A stretch of DNA of 64,000 nt from Rhizophagus clarus (GCA_015698045.1 BLAL01000254.1:248001-312000); one strand, 5' to 3'. Positions 1 through 11,412 are shown, numbered from the stretch's first letter. Made by a program: numbers and translations. Notes: generated by a model not told the origin, from the letters alone.

Positions 1-505
1 GTATTACGACATAAAGTAACAAAGAGGTAAAAAAAAACGCGTTAATATTAAAATAATTAGTATTAATAAATAAATATTTCTATACCTGCAAAGTAATTGA
101 ACAAAAGAATAAAGAAATAAAGAGAAAGGAAAAAAAAACATGTTGTTAGTATTGTTAGTATCGTTAGTATTAAAGTACAAGTAAAAAGGAATAAAGGAAA
201 CATGGATATTATTGTTAGTATTACGATACAAAGTAACAAAGAGGTAAAAAAAAACGCGTTAATATTAAAATAATTAGTATTAATAAATAAATATTTCTAT
301 ACCTGCAAAGAGAATAAAGAAATAAAGAGAAAGGAAAAAATAAACATGTTGTTAGTATTGTTAGTATCGTTAGTATTAAAGTACAAGTAAAAAGGAATAA
401 AGGAAACATGGATATTATTGTTAGTATTACGATACAAAGTAACAAAGAGGTAAAAAAAACGAAAATAATTAGTATTAATAAACAAATATTTCTATACCTG
501 CAAAG
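1..505. repeat. Tandem repeat, period about 196-217 bp, with TACTAAC clusters
   Basis: About 2.5 units, mirror image of 24631-25135. Read on the minus strand, each unit has several TACTAAC heptamers, a long pyrimidine tract, then TTTGCAGG. Reading frames here are translations of repeat DNA and are not credible genes. Confidence 0.8.
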
Positions 506-739
506 CAATAAATTATGAAATATATGTAAATATATTGTATATAATTAAAGAAATAATAGAAAGAAGAGACAAAAAAATTAAAAATATTGAACAAAAGAAT
601 AAAGAAATAAGAGACAAAAATAAATAAGACAAAAAACGCGTGCATGATTAAATGATTAAATCACATGCAAGGATCAACCTAATTTTGATTGGCCAGAAAA
701 TACGATATCGTAAAATTACGGAAATCCGCATTTTAAAAA
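506..739. other. AT-rich spacer of copy A
   Basis: No coding signal. Contains a short palindrome ACGATATCGT near 700-710 and an isolated ACGCGT. The same spacer is mirrored at about 24396-24630. Confidence 0.5.
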
Positions 740-958
740 ATCATGTACATCGTTACAGAAATTGTATATGCACAATTACTAAATATCATCCCCTCGTGAT
801 AAATTAAAAATTATCAACACAAATTCAACACAAATTCAACAAATTTAACGAAATTTGGCCAAAATTAACAAATTTTTTACCAGAATTATCAACACAAATT
901 GAACACAAATTGAACACAAATTTCAGCTACGATTTATTTATGTCACACCCGTATTGTT
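740..958 (+). repeat. Inner inverted repeat, left member (copy A)
   Basis: About 215 bp that recurs in opposite orientation at 6680-6905, bracketing the unknown gene and the KDZ gene. It contains short direct repeats of the type AACACAAATTC/G and ends toward the genes with GTCACACCCG. This resembles a terminal repeat with subterminal binding sites. No target duplication was recognised, so it could also be a pair of inserted MITEs. Confidence 0.6.
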
Positions 959-1045
959 AAGAATTAATAACCATTTTATTTATTAAAACTATATTATTAT
1001 GGTAAAAAAAATGCTATTACGTGTGATATATATAAAAAATAATAT

Positions 1046-2445
1046 TTATTTCCTATGCAACCCATAATTCTCTAATAAACTATTTACATACCGACCTTCC
1101 TCCTCCGTGTTATAAGAGTCACTAGAAAGTATATCATCGTCAGCTATGCTATCGTTAGCCGCACCATTGTTGGCCGCACTATCGTTAGCCGCACTATCGT
1201 TAGGCCTACCATCGTTAGTCGCACCATCGTCAGCCGCACCTGCTCCATCGTCAGCTGCTCCATCACCACCATTATCTACATCATTACCATCATGAGAATC
1301 GTCGTCCGAATGTGTAAATTTATCCCTATTTTCCAACTTTTGCTAAAAATAAATAAATAAATAAATAAACTGTAATTCAAATAATTCACATTTTGCAAAT
1401 TGTAAATTAAAAACTTACTAAGTTGTTGATTATCTTCGACTTCATTATACTTTCGCTCATTTGAATGTTTTGATTATTAGGATTTAAGTACGTTTCACAT
1501 ATGCTAATCGCATAAGCTATTTGGGTTTTTGAGGGATTTTTATTTTCTTTTCGCAACTTATCGATTATCAGCGACATATATGTCGTAGGTTGCCCATCTT
1601 TAACCTTTTTAAATAGGTTGTTGTAACATCTTTTCACCTCCGGCTTACTCTTCCATTCCTGAATCTTTGACGGACTAACCTGAGTGTTAATAGACGGTAA
1701 TTTATGCCCAGTCGCTTCAAAAACAGAATACATAACATCTTTGACTCTAGACGTGAACGTCCCTTGTATGCTTCTATGTTGTTGTACTAACTATTAAAAA
1801 AAAATATTAGTATGAAATTTAATAAAATTCATAATTGCTTTAACTTACAGTCGGGGCAATTTTTTTTTCGAAAAAAATAATCCATTGATTTTTTTTGAAC
1901 TGGCGTATAAATTCCGGGTTTTCGTCTTTTAAATATTTTTCGGTAGCGAGTCTGTACTCGTCTTGCGAAGGATAAATAAAATTTTCAAATAAAATTTTCG
2001 ACACCTTCTTAACGAACTCCTAATCAAACGAGGTTAGCATTTCAGGTTTACATTAAATAATATTCATCTTTATTACCTTTATATACTCCGGATCTATTGT
2101 ATTATTATTTTTGTTATCATCGTTGAGCTTTTTTTCTATGCCCGAGAGACGGGTTTCGAGATTTTTTTGTCCGGTGATAAGAACTTCAAGCTTAGAAATT
2201 ATCTGCGAATTGGTTCTTAATAGTTTCTCTATTGATTTTTTATTAACTTTAACAATAAAATATAATTTACTATATATTATATAATTTCTTATAAAAAATA
2301 TGATACATATCATGTCATATATACCTTCAACGTTATCGTCTGATAATCTTATTCGTTTCTCGGCTTCACTACTCTTCTCAGTATTACGTCTTGAGATTCT
2401 TTCATTATCATCAATATTTCGTTTTTCACCACGTTTTGTAGCCAT
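1046..2445 (-). CDS. Unknown 376-aa coiled-coil protein with acidic Ala/Asp/Asn/Gly tail (copy A)
   Basis: Five exons on the minus strand: 2325-2445, 2077-2246, 1849-2019, 1419-1790, 1046-1342. All introns are GT-AG and the summed length (1131 nt) is an exact multiple of three. Residues 1-40 are charged and Lys/Arg-rich (MATKRGEKRNIDDNERISRR). Residues 41-97 look like a coiled coil (leucines spaced in IISKLEVLITGQKNLETRL). A central basic region contains RSIRGTFTSRVKDVMYSVF, and the last about 90 residues are a repeated ADDGA/NDSAAN acidic tract. No family is recognised. The gene is divergent from the KDZ transposase and identical in layout to the copy at 22690-24089, so it is probably a transposon passenger or accessory protein rather than a host gene. 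Confidence 0.7.
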
Positions 2446-3594
2446 CGGGATAATATGTGAGGGAGGAGATATGAACTAAACTCGAAAAAGAGAAAAAGAT
2501 ATTACTAGAAATTTGAAGAGGAACTAGAAATACGAAAGGAGAAAAATATGAGAAAAAGGGGAAAGACATGAACCAGAAATTTGAAAATGAGGAACTAAAA
2601 ATACGAAAAAGGGGAAATACATGAACCAGATGTTCAGAAAAAGGAGGCAAGCTGTCATAACGTCATTTCCGCCATTCTATACTAAAAAAGAAAAAAAACT
2701 TGCGAAATATTGCGAAAAATGGATAAACTAATGCGAAATATTACGAAAAATGAATGAACTAATGCAAAAATTTTGCATCGTGATATTACGAAAAAAAAAT
2801 TGTAACACTTTCATGAGAGAATTTTTAAAAAAACTCTCGTAAAAGCATATAGTACAATCGAAGTATTAATCAACACCCATTTATAAAAAAATAAGATGTT
2901 ACACATGTTGGGGCTTTGTATGCATGGCAAAAAAAAAGTTGCAGCCAGTGAACTCATTTGGCTAATCAGATTGATAGTGATCTTGAACGCTTATAACTGA
3001 TTATCGCATAAATTTGTGGCTGATCATCCGTCCATTATTGTAAAATGTGTTAAGCCAATAAATTTGCGGCTGATTATCAGATGATTAGCCGATTGAATAA
3101 GCCGTATTAGCCATCCGGATTCTTACAGCCCGTTACAGCAAATTCAAAATATGCGAAACATTCAGCACTTTTGCTGTCAGGTTCGCGGGTTGACAGGTTG
3201 CCGGCAAGTTGAAATAGTAAACAAAATAATAAACAATATTTATATGTTACATCATAGACTTGTTACATTTATTTTTAGATTTGCCAGCCCACGAACTCGG
3301 CAAGTTCCTGGCAGCAAAATTGCTGAGTGTTTCGCATATTTTAAATTTTGCTATAATGCGTAAATTTGCGAATGATTCCGCGATATTAGCCACCAGATTC
3401 TTACAGCCAGTTCCATTCATTAATGCGTAAATTTGCGTAGTCGTATCTATTCAAATAACTCAATCAATTGTAATCCATTCAATTAATTCATAAATTTTTA
3501 CAATGAAATATAATTTTATTAGCACACAAAATCTCATATAAATTGAATAGTGAATTGATACTTTTCATCAAATTTGACGCGTTAATTTAGCAAC
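2446..3594. promoter_or_regulatory. Divergent intergenic region between unknown gene and KDZ transposase (copy A)
   Basis: Separates the two divergent start codons and so must hold both promoters if the genes are expressed. It includes a GCGAAATATTGCG-type repeat patch (2695-2790), a hairpin around 2810-2850, scattered GGCTGATTA/TAATCAGCC motifs (2955-3130) and a MITE-like hairpin (3136-3354). Position 2646 is where copy B is broken off. Confidence 0.5.
3136..3354. repeat. MITE-like imperfect hairpin (copy A)
   Basis: Two roughly 70-75 bp arms (about 3136-3210 and 3280-3354) are imperfect inverted repeats. Both contain AATATGCGAAACA followed by TCAGCA-N-TTTTGCTG. The hairpin is bracketed by similar direct sequences, ATTCTTACAGCC, at about 3119 and 3399. 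Equivalent copies lie at about 15478-15696 and 21781-21999. Any reading frame across it is a by-product. Confidence 0.55.
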
Positions 3595-6573
3595 ATGAGT
3601 TTCAAATGCCCCCTTTGTATGCGAATATTCAGTCAACGCTTTGCATATACTCAACACGCCCAAAAATGCTTAAAAAATGTAGAAGTAGAAGTAGAAGAAG
3701 ATGATGATAATAATGATAGTGAAAAATATAGCAGTGAAATGGATACAAGAAGTAATCTAAGTAGTGAATATGAAAATGATAAAGTTGAGGTAATTATGTT
3801 ATTTCAGATTATTCTTTTTAAAGCTCTCAAGAAAAAGCTCAAATTATACTAACTCATTTGGTTTATAATTTTAGGTGGATGATGATAATGATGTACAAAA
3901 TATGTCATTTGACAGTATTGGAAGTGCAATATCAGAGATGAGCCTTGAAGATAGTAACTTTGAAAATATATTAGATTCATCTGAAGAGCCTGAAATTTTT
4001 GAAGAACCCAAAAATCTCAATACCAAAACTTGCACAGAATTTCCTAATGATGCTTATAAAGATCTAATGTTATTAGTAACGAAATATAAAATAAACAATA
4101 AAGGTGGTAATGAAATAATACGTTTTTTTAATAAACATTCAAATCTTACAGAATCACCATTACCAAAAAATATCGAACAGGGACGAGCATTTATGAATAA
4201 TATGAAGTTTTCTAATTTAGAATTTAGTAAAGTTCTTATAACAAAACATGAGGATAAAGATTATTTTCTTTATTATCAAAACTTAATACAGTGCATCAAA
4301 AATATCTTAACTGTTCCTGACATAACACAAAATTTTGCGCTATCTTACGAAAACTATGAGGTAAATAGTAAATATTAGTTAATTCAATAATCTAAATAAT
4401 ATTTATTTTAATTTATTTATATTATTTTATAGTATAATAGAGAAAGTATTTACAGTGAACAAAACACTGGAAAATGGTGGAAAACTACGCAAGAATCCTT
4501 ACCTACTGGTTCCAAATTATTATCAATTATTTTATATTCAGATGCAACAACTACAGATACATTAGGAAAAAGTCAATTGCATCCAATATATATTACATTA
4601 GGTAATATCCCAATATGGCGTCGTAATAAACAGGATGCAAAGCAACTTTTGGGATATTTACCAATTTTAGAAGCTGCAAATAAAGATCTGGTTCGTGATA
4701 CCTTTCATAAATCTTTACGTCATTTACTAGAACCAATTATTTTATTAAAAGATGGTATAGACCTTTTTATAAATAATGAAAATACCTGGTTTTATCCTAG
4801 AGTTTCAACTATTATTGCAGATTGGCCGGAGGCTGCAAGTTTTTGTTTAGTTTATAAATCCTCCAATTCAAACCTTCCATGTCACTCCTGTTTAGTTAAA
4901 AGGGAAAATCTTGCAAATATAGACTTATCGGTTAACGATGTAATACTAAGAACTCATGATGAAATGCGTAAACATTTTGAAAATGATACACAAAGATCTG
5001 TTTGCACATAATTTTTTTTGGGATTTACCGTAAGTATGCAAAAGTAGAAATAATTATAATAACATATATATATATTAATTATAAATATTTATATTATCAA
5101 GGAATATAAATATCTACTTGGCTACCGTTCCTGACAGAATGCATCATTTAGATTTAGGATTATTTCGTTATCAAATTATCTTCACGTGCGATATCTTAAA
5201 ATCGCAACATGTTAATGGTAATAAATTAGTTGAAGAAGTAGATCGCCGTCTAGCAGCAATTCCACGTTTTCCTGGCATTAAAATTTTTTCCAATGGACTG
5301 CAGTCAATTGCAAGATTAACTGCTAGTGAATATCGAAGTTTGATGAAAGTCATGATATTTGTTATTGATAATTTATATGATGAAAATAATAACGAAGTAG
5401 ATAATTTTGTAAATAATGATGATCTTACGAAATTGTACGAATATTGGAATGAAATGTATATTTTAAGTAGATATGAAGAATTTAGTGAAAGTGACTTGGA
5501 GAAATTTAATGTATGTATTAAAATTTTAGTAAAATTGAAAATTTAAATTAAATAAATTAAATTAACATTTAAATTTTAGGATGCAATACATAGATGGGCC
5601 TGGATGTTTGTCAAGGCTTTTAAATTTGTTTCTCCTTCCAATTTGAAGTTACCTAAATTGCATTCATGGGTTTATCATATTATTGACTCAATACGATCTT
5701 ATGGCGCAATAAATGGCTATACTACAGAAACTTACGAAAGTCTTCACAAATATTTCGTTAAAATACCCTACCAAATTAGCAATAAAAAAGATGTCGAACC
5801 TCAGCTTTTACAAACTGTAAGTATTTGAAAATTTTATTTATTGTATATATTTATTATATAACTTAAGATGGAAATTAAATTAATAGATAAAACGTCAAGC
5901 AATATCTATTAGAATGTCTCAACATTCAGTGAATCCGGCAAAAACACCTCGCACTTGTAAATTTTCTGCAAGACTCTTTGAATTCTCTTTACAAGATGCA
6001 AATACATTTTTTAATGAAAAAAAAGATTCTGTAGACAATAAAATGCAGACTGGTTTTGCTAGATTTATAAGTTGTCTGGATTCATATCTAGATTTACTTG
6101 ATGGTTTCACAATTATTGGTGAAATCCGAATAAACATATACGGATCGGTAACACTGGAAAATGTTGCCATAATGCGTGCCACAAACAGGTATCATAATAA
6201 AGTATGGTTTAGCGACATAGCTATTTCAATGGATTCTGAAGAATCAAATGATTATATATCAGACAAAGGACTTTGTTATGGACAGGTATTTTTCCAATTT
6301 ATGTAATAATTTATTATAAAAGTATTAATAAATATTTATTATTTATAGGCCTTATTGTTAGCAGAAGTATTAACAGACCCACCGCTAAATCTCGCATTAA
6401 TTCAATGGTACGATTTTAAATCTAAAAGGAACCCATATTTATATGGATGTCCTCACTTAAAATTGATAGAATTATATAACTTTGTAGCTATAGAGTCTAT
6501 ACATGGTGTCGTTCACATAGTACCCTGATTTGATAAACAAAATGAATATTTCATAAATAAATATATTTTTTAG
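3595..6573 (+). pseudogene. KDZ/Plavaka-type transposase, broken (copy A)
   Basis: Seven-exon gene: 3595-3789, 3875-4360, 4433-5029, 5102-5510, 5580-5816, 5887-6285, 6349-6573. Compared with the open copy at 18555-21540 it has lost 11 bp at about 5005-5006 in exon 3, which creates an immediate TAA. It also carries CGA to TGA in exon 7 (VP-stop-FDKQNEY). Remaining domains match copy C: an N-terminal C-X2-C-X12-H-X3-C finger, HPIYITLGNIP, the CHSC knuckle, PDRMHHLDLGL and TETYESLHK. Two arginine codons of copy C read glutamine here (YQISN, LLQT) and one reads tryptophan (HRWAWM), all CpG-type transitions. Copy B shares these lesions. Confidence 0.85.
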
Positions 6574-7261
6574 TCACTTGATATAGGAGTTTTGATTTAT
6601 TTTAATAAAATTATATCCTTAAAAGAATTTATGGTCACGTTTTGCATATCATAAATAAAATGCAGATTTATTTATTTAATTATTAACAACGCGGGTGTGA
6701 CATAAATAAATCGTGACTGAAATTTGTGTTCAATTTGTGTTGATAATTCTGGTAAAAAATTATTAATTTTGGCCAAATTTCGTTAAATTTGTTAAATTTG
6801 TGTTGAATTTGTGTTGAATTTGTGTTGCGTAATTTTTTATTTATCACAAAGGGATGATATTTAGTAATTGTATGTACGATGTACAAGATTTTTTTTATGA
6901 TTTTTTTAAGAAATGTACGCAAAATATTTAATTATTTTTAATTAAATTGATTAAAAAAAATTAATTTTTTTAAGAAATGTATGCGAAATATTTAAAATTC
7001 AATAGAATGTGCTAATAATAAATTGTTTTATTTTTAAATATGATATATTGATATTTATATTTAAAACAATTAAACATGTACATGATTTAATTAATATGTT
7101 TAATGATGAAAAGTGTAATAAATTAAATTTAATTGAAACGAGAAATAAAATCAAACCAAAGAGGTATTGTTCAAATTTTATTTAAAGTGACATTTTACGA
7201 CTTTCTTTCAAATTTTTACTCATCCCAAAATCAAATTATAAAAATCAAATCTAAACTAATA
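6574..7261. other. AT-rich spacer holding the right inner inverted repeat (copy A)
   Basis: Contains the inverted repeat member at 6680-6905 with AACACAAATT-type direct repeats, then AT-rich sequence with TTTCTTAAAAAAATTAAT repeats. The reading frame upstream of the Myb/SANT ATG at 7262 is Lys/Ile/Asn-rich and not conserved-looking, so the start is placed at 7262. Confidence 0.5.
6680..6905 (-). repeat. Inner inverted repeat, right member (copy A)
   Basis: Reverse-oriented counterpart of 740-958. It begins TTAACAACGCGGGTGTGACATA and continues through short AACACAAATT-type repeats to the ATGTACATCG-like outer edge. Equivalents lie at 11927-12152 (copy B) and 18223-18448 (copy C). Confidence 0.6.
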
Positions 7262-7885
7262 ATGCCTCGCCACACACGTTCACGTCGTTCCCACTATAAC
7301 GTCCATTGGAACTGGGCTATGATGGACGAACTTGTTGACATACGCCGAGACAGAAACCGCGCCTACCACAATATTAATGGTAGAAGCCGCTATGATTTTT
7401 GGGACTCTGTTGCCAATAGGTTCATATGACTAATATCTATAATTTCTTTAAGAAAGAATTTAAATTCAAATTAACCAATCCATTTAATTGAATCAGAATA
7501 AATAGAATATTTCGAACGAGGGTTTCTGGGCAACAGTGCAGCCAAAAGTGGAGGAACCTCGTCAGGGATTACCATGTAAGTAAATAAATAAAATTACATT
7601 CATATAAATTAAATGTATTTATCGAATATTCAACTGATTTTGATATTTAGAACTATGTCCTTTATCGTAATGGTAACCCTGGGCGGCGGCTGTGGACGCG
7701 TACCGGCCAAAGATATTATCGCGAATTTAGAACGAGATTTTGGGAGAGGCCGGGTAATTATACTATAATAAAATTTATAATTAATATTTACGTTCATGTT
7801 TTAAATTTGATAAATTTGATCAATTTTAGTCACGCGTGACGATCGTAGGAGAAGGAGAAACTTACCTACGTATCGTAGAAGATAA
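7262..7885 (+). CDS. Myb/SANT-like DNA-binding protein, 128 aa (copy A)
   Basis: Four exons: 7262-7419, 7506-7575, 7651-7753, 7830-7885. All introns are GT-AG, phases agree across the joins, and the sum (387 nt) is 128 codons plus stop. The protein has an Arg-rich start (MPRHTRSRR), then a trihelix/SANT-like domain with the usual tryptophans: HWNWAMMDELVDIRR, FWDSVANR, GQQCSQKWRNLVRDY, and later REFRTRFWERP. It ends in a basic tail (DDRRRRRNLPTYRRR). Such domains bind DNA and accompany PIF/Harbinger-type and other transposons. Here it lies between the transposase gene and the terminal array, so a role in recognising the transposon ends is plausible but unproven. Confidence 0.8.
7456..7467. 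repeat. 12-bp palindrome GAATTTAAATTC, intact junction in copy A
   Basis: Lies in intron 1 of the Myb/SANT gene. The same 12 bp marks the LINE junctions at 11365-11376 and 27074-27085, and is undisturbed at 17662-17673 in copy C. Confidence 0.8.
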
Positions 7886-8282
7886 TTATTTTTATTTTTT
7901 TATTATTTATTAAGTGAGTAGCTAGGCCCAGTCCGTACCAAATATCGGCTGGAGACTCACGTTTTTTTTGGGCTGTGACTGATACTGACGTCCACGCCGT
8001 ACAGCCTGGGTACTATTTTATAAAATAGTAGCGAACAAGTATCAAATGTGTATTTTTTTATTAAGTTATAATAAAAATTAGAATTTACTTTAATTTTAAC
8101 ATAAAAATTGTAAATAATAAAAAATTCGTAAATAAAAATAAATTTGTTTTCCCAAACTTAAAAAAAAAGGTGTTTATATAAAAGAAAAGGTGTTTATATT
8201 ATTTTTGATTATTCAATAGTATCACATGCCCCTTGTATACGTTCTACTGCATACGCAGCTTTAACGATCGAATAGTAATATT
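7886..8282 (+). other. Myb/SANT 3' flank with stem-loop sequences
   Basis: Just after the stop is a GC-richer patch. GTGAGT (about 7914) pairs with ACTCAC (about 7955), GGGCTGT pairs with ACAGCCT, and there is a perfect 20-bp palindrome TACTATTTTATAAAATAGTA (about 8011-8030). The patch is almost unchanged in all three copies (here, 17110-17220, 27530-27650), although the nearby array in the third copy has decayed. It may be a structured 3' UTR or an internal transposon signal. Confidence 0.4.
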
Positions 8283-8735
8283 AAATTTTCGAAATATTTT
8301 AACCGTAATATTACGCAGGTTTACAGTCTCGTAAATTTTCGAAATATTTTAACCGTAATATTACGCAGGTTTACAGTCTCGTAAATTTTCGAAATATTTC
8401 AACCGTAATATTACGCAGGTTTACAGTCTCGTAAATTTTCGAAATATTTCAACCGTAATATTACGCAGGTTTACAGTCTCGTAAATTTTCGAAATATTTT
8501 AACCGTAATATTACGCAGGTTTACAGTCTCGTAAATTTTCGAAATATTTTAACCGTAATATTACGCAGGTTTACAGTCTCGTAAATTTTCGAAATATTTC
8601 AACCGTAATATTACGCAGGTTTACAGTCTCGTAAATTTTCGAAATATTTTAACCGTAATATTACGCAGGTTTACAGTCTCGTAAATTTTCGAAATATTTC
8701 AACCGTAATATTACGCAGGTTTACAGTTTCGTAAA
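8283..8735 (+). repeat. 50-bp tandem array with CGTAATATTACG palindrome (copy A)
   Basis: About nine 50-bp units. Each contains the 12-bp palindrome CGTAATATTACG, a CAGGTTTACAG segment and TTTTCGAAAATATT-like sequence. The array sits subterminally, just inside the CCTGATG end, as expected for multiple transposase-binding sites. Frames through it are repeat translations. Confidence 0.9.
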
Positions 8736-8942
8736 TTTGCAGAATATTTTGACCGTAATATTGCGTAAATCTTACGATATTGAAAACTTGCGTAATATTT
8801 TGACCGTAATATCACATAAATCTTACGAAATTGTAAACTTATGTAATATTTCGAAATTTTTCGAAATATTATGCCATAAACTTTCGTAAACTTACAAAAT
8901 CGTAAACTTACGCAATTTTTCGCCCTATAAAATTTCCTGATG
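8736..8942 (+). repeat. Terminal repeat region of copy A (array side)
   Basis: Diverged CGTAATATT/TTTCGAAA-rich sequence ending CTATAAAATTTCCTGATG at 8942. The same end occurs at 16187 (reversed), 25883 and 28559. Confidence 0.75.
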
Positions 8943-11103
8943 TGATCACGCCCACTGGCACCCATCTTGTTTCCTGGACCGCCTATCGGATCGCTTATAT
9001 TGCTTTATTGGCTGATAAACGTGGTCGTTCTCTCCCGCATAAGTGGTACTTGGATATTCAGGCCACTACCACCATTCCTGACTCGTATGATCATTTATAC
9101 GATCGCTACGTGTGTCCTCCCACAGAAGTTCCTGTTGTTTCTTTAGTTCCTGGTGTTACTACTAATCAGAAGAATAGGCATTGGCTTGTTACATTAGATG
9201 GCAACGCTGCTCCTCTTTTTGGTAAGCAGCTTACTGTTCAACCCAAGAAAGATACTTGTATAATTTTTCATTGGACATCCGATTGTCTTTCCTCTCCTGG
9301 TGATGTTATCCGCCTTCATCCATGCCTGGGTTGTGATGCTCATGTTCCCTTCCCTGCTGCCAATAAATACACCGCTGTTGATCCTAGGTGTACTTTTACG
9401 ATCTCCCTTTCAAGGTCCCTGATTCTCCCTACCAACTGTGATCGCATCCGACAAACTACTACAGATGTGGTTTCCCCTTATTCCTGGGCTAACCTTTGTA
9501 GCACGGTGGTTTCATATTACAATCGTCTATTTATCCCTCCTGATTTTTCTTCCTCCATTCCAGTGGTTGATGGTGATTCAACAAGGCCCATACTTTTACG
9601 CAATACGCCTGAACTCCCTTCTCCTGTCGTTCTTCCAGCAGGTTCTCACTACCGGTATTATACCGATGGTTCTCTTATTAACCTTGGAACACCTGATGTT
9701 TCGATGGGTTGGTCTTGGGTCCAAATCATTCCCGATGCTGGATATTTGAACTCCGTTGCTGCTTATGCACATGGCACTATCCGATGCTGGCCCTCTTCCA
9801 CTAGAGCTGAAGCTGCTGCGATTTTTGCTGCTTTGAGCGTCACTCCCACAGATTCTGTTGTTTCTATATATACGGATTCTCAAGCCGCTATAGATGGTTT
9901 GCATTCTTGCGCTTCCTCTACCTATACTAACAGTCGTTTCTATTACAAAACCACCAATTTTGAACTTTGGGCCTCTATAGAATGTTGTATTCGTGAAAAA
10001 TGACTGTCTGTTCTTCCTGTCAAAGTCAAAGGTCACGATGGCAATTACTGGAATGATTTTGCCAACTCTCTTGCTAACTCTGCGCATCAGTCAGATGATG
10101 CTTTTCCCCTTCCTGAGGCCATCCTCACCTCTTCGCACAATGTCCGCTTGGTTTACGATGACATTATTTGTGAATCCAATCCTAGGCGCCTCTTTAAGGT
10201 TCATTATCAGGCTACCTATATGAGGGACCTTTTGTCGCTCAAACGCTTTCAGTTTACTTCTTGTTTGACTAATCGGGTTGATTATCTCGTTGACTGGGAC
10301 CTTACCTGGTTCCCCTTAATTACTCTCCGTCTCACGACGCCTCCTTCCAAGCTCACCATGCTTCAAGACACTACACCTTCAAATTTAAGCTTTTCCTTGA
10401 TGACTTACCTCTCCTGGAGAAGTTGAAAATTACACGTCCGGACCTCTATATTGATCTTTTAACGTGTCGCTCCTGCTGCCTTCGCAAAGAAGACCTGATG
10501 CATCTCATCCTTTACTCTAAATGACGTACTGCTATGCATCAGATTTTTCAGTCCTACCAAAATCATTTGTTCTCCAAGCTTCGTGAAGCGGGTAAATTGG
10601 CTGATGTGGATCCCACTCCGATGATCAGGAAGCTTTCTTCTCTCTCTTGCTGGTCTATTTCCTCCTCTAATTGGTCCTCGTATGCTCTCATTCAGGGCTG
10701 TCTGCCCACAATTTTTATCGATTTATTCATAGAATTATCCATTCCTAGGCAGTCTACTATGAAGGTTGTAGCTGCGATTCACAACAATTTTATTCAGAAA
10801 CTCAGAAGACGCATCTGGAATCCACGTACCTATGACAAAAGTAGATGGGAAGATGCGATGCACATTACTCTTAAATTAAAAACTACTCTTCGGCCTTCTA
10901 ATTTGCCTGCTTCCACGTATGTGCCTTTCTCCTCATTACCTCCTCCGACCCATCTCGTGACTTCACGTGACTCCAGAACTGATTGGATTAAGAACTCGAT
11001 GCTCCAGGGATTACCATGGTATAATCATTTGTCGGGTTTTATGGGTCATCTAACGGTGCTACTTAATAACAGCTTTTGCAGGATGGGATGTCGATTTTTA
11101 TAG
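8943..11103 (+). pseudogene. LINE ORF2 C-terminal part: RNase H and zinc knuckle
   Basis: A continuous frame runs from 8943 to a TGA at 10001-10003, then continues in the same frame with VKVKGHDGNYWNDFANSLA, the usual end of an RNase H domain, so the TGA is an internal nonsense change. RNase H motifs are YYTDGS (about 9658), STRAEAAAIFAAL and IYTDSQAA. A frameshift lies near 10320-10400, and a second TGA (10522-10524) follows a CRSCCLRKEDLMH zinc-knuckle-like segment at about 10464. The last frame ends NSFCRMGCRFL at 11103. No upstream reverse transcriptase motif is present. The copy is dead. Confidence 0.8.
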
Positions 11104-11364
11104 TGGGCGTGTTATCCGTTATTATGTTAGCATAGTTGCTTCTACTTTGGTTGGAACATATCAAGGGGGAAGATCTAGGGAAATTTAGTGTAATGCGATT
11201 TATTCTTTTTAGGATAGGTTTATTACTTTATTTTTACTTAGGAGACTATATAGCTTTATTTTTAGTTAGTTTTATTTTATTTTTGTTTTCTTTTTATTTT
11301 TTATAAATTGTATCAATTGAATAATAATTAATAAAGATATTGGCTACTATGCCGCGTTTGCCTT
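8943..11364 (+). mobile_element. LINE (non-LTR retrotransposon), 5'-truncated, 3' end preserved
   Basis: Distinctly GC-richer than its surroundings. Begins abruptly at the CCTGATG end of copy A and finishes at the 12-bp palindrome at 11365. It contains the C-terminal part of ORF2 (connection region, RNase H, zinc knuckle) and about 260 bp of AT-rich 3' UTR ending in ...GTTTGCCTTG. The endonuclease and reverse transcriptase domains are missing. Confidence 0.8.
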
Positions 11365-11412
11365 GAATTTAAATTCTTTCTTAAAGAAATTATAGATATT
11401 AGTCATATGAAC

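Larger units (their letters stand above)
1..8942 (+). mobile_element. Copy A of the composite KDZ-type transposon (left end outside window)
   Basis: Inverted, nearly identical twin of 16187-25135; coordinates mirror with a sum of 25129 to 25135 over the whole length. It ends at 8942 with the terminal sequence CTATAAAATTTCCTGATG. In order it carries the tandem 215-bp repeats, the unknown coiled-coil gene (minus), the KDZ transposase (plus, broken), the Myb/SANT gene (plus) and the 50-bp palindromic array. The far terminal repeat would lie roughly 750 bp left of the window, judging from copy C. Recent duplication is inferred from the few differences seen: an 11-bp and a 4-bp indel plus scattered, mostly C-to-T, substitutions. 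Confidence 0.8.

Noticed and set aside
3151..3363. 70-aa open frame, present in three copies
   Set aside because: It is the translation of the MITE-like hairpin; its presence in three copies only reflects transposon duplication.
8283..8735. Possible CRISPR-like array
   Set aside because: The 50-bp units are head-to-tail identical with no unique spacers, and the host is eukaryotic; it is a tandem repeat.
8711..8965. Open frames across the 50-bp array and terminal repeat (also near 16182-16418 and 28328-28579)
   Set aside because: Repeat translations rich in Tyr/Lys/Ile/Arg that cross the transposon boundary.
9596..10087. 163-codon minus frame opposite the LINE
   Set aside because: Antisense shadow of the RNase H coding region.
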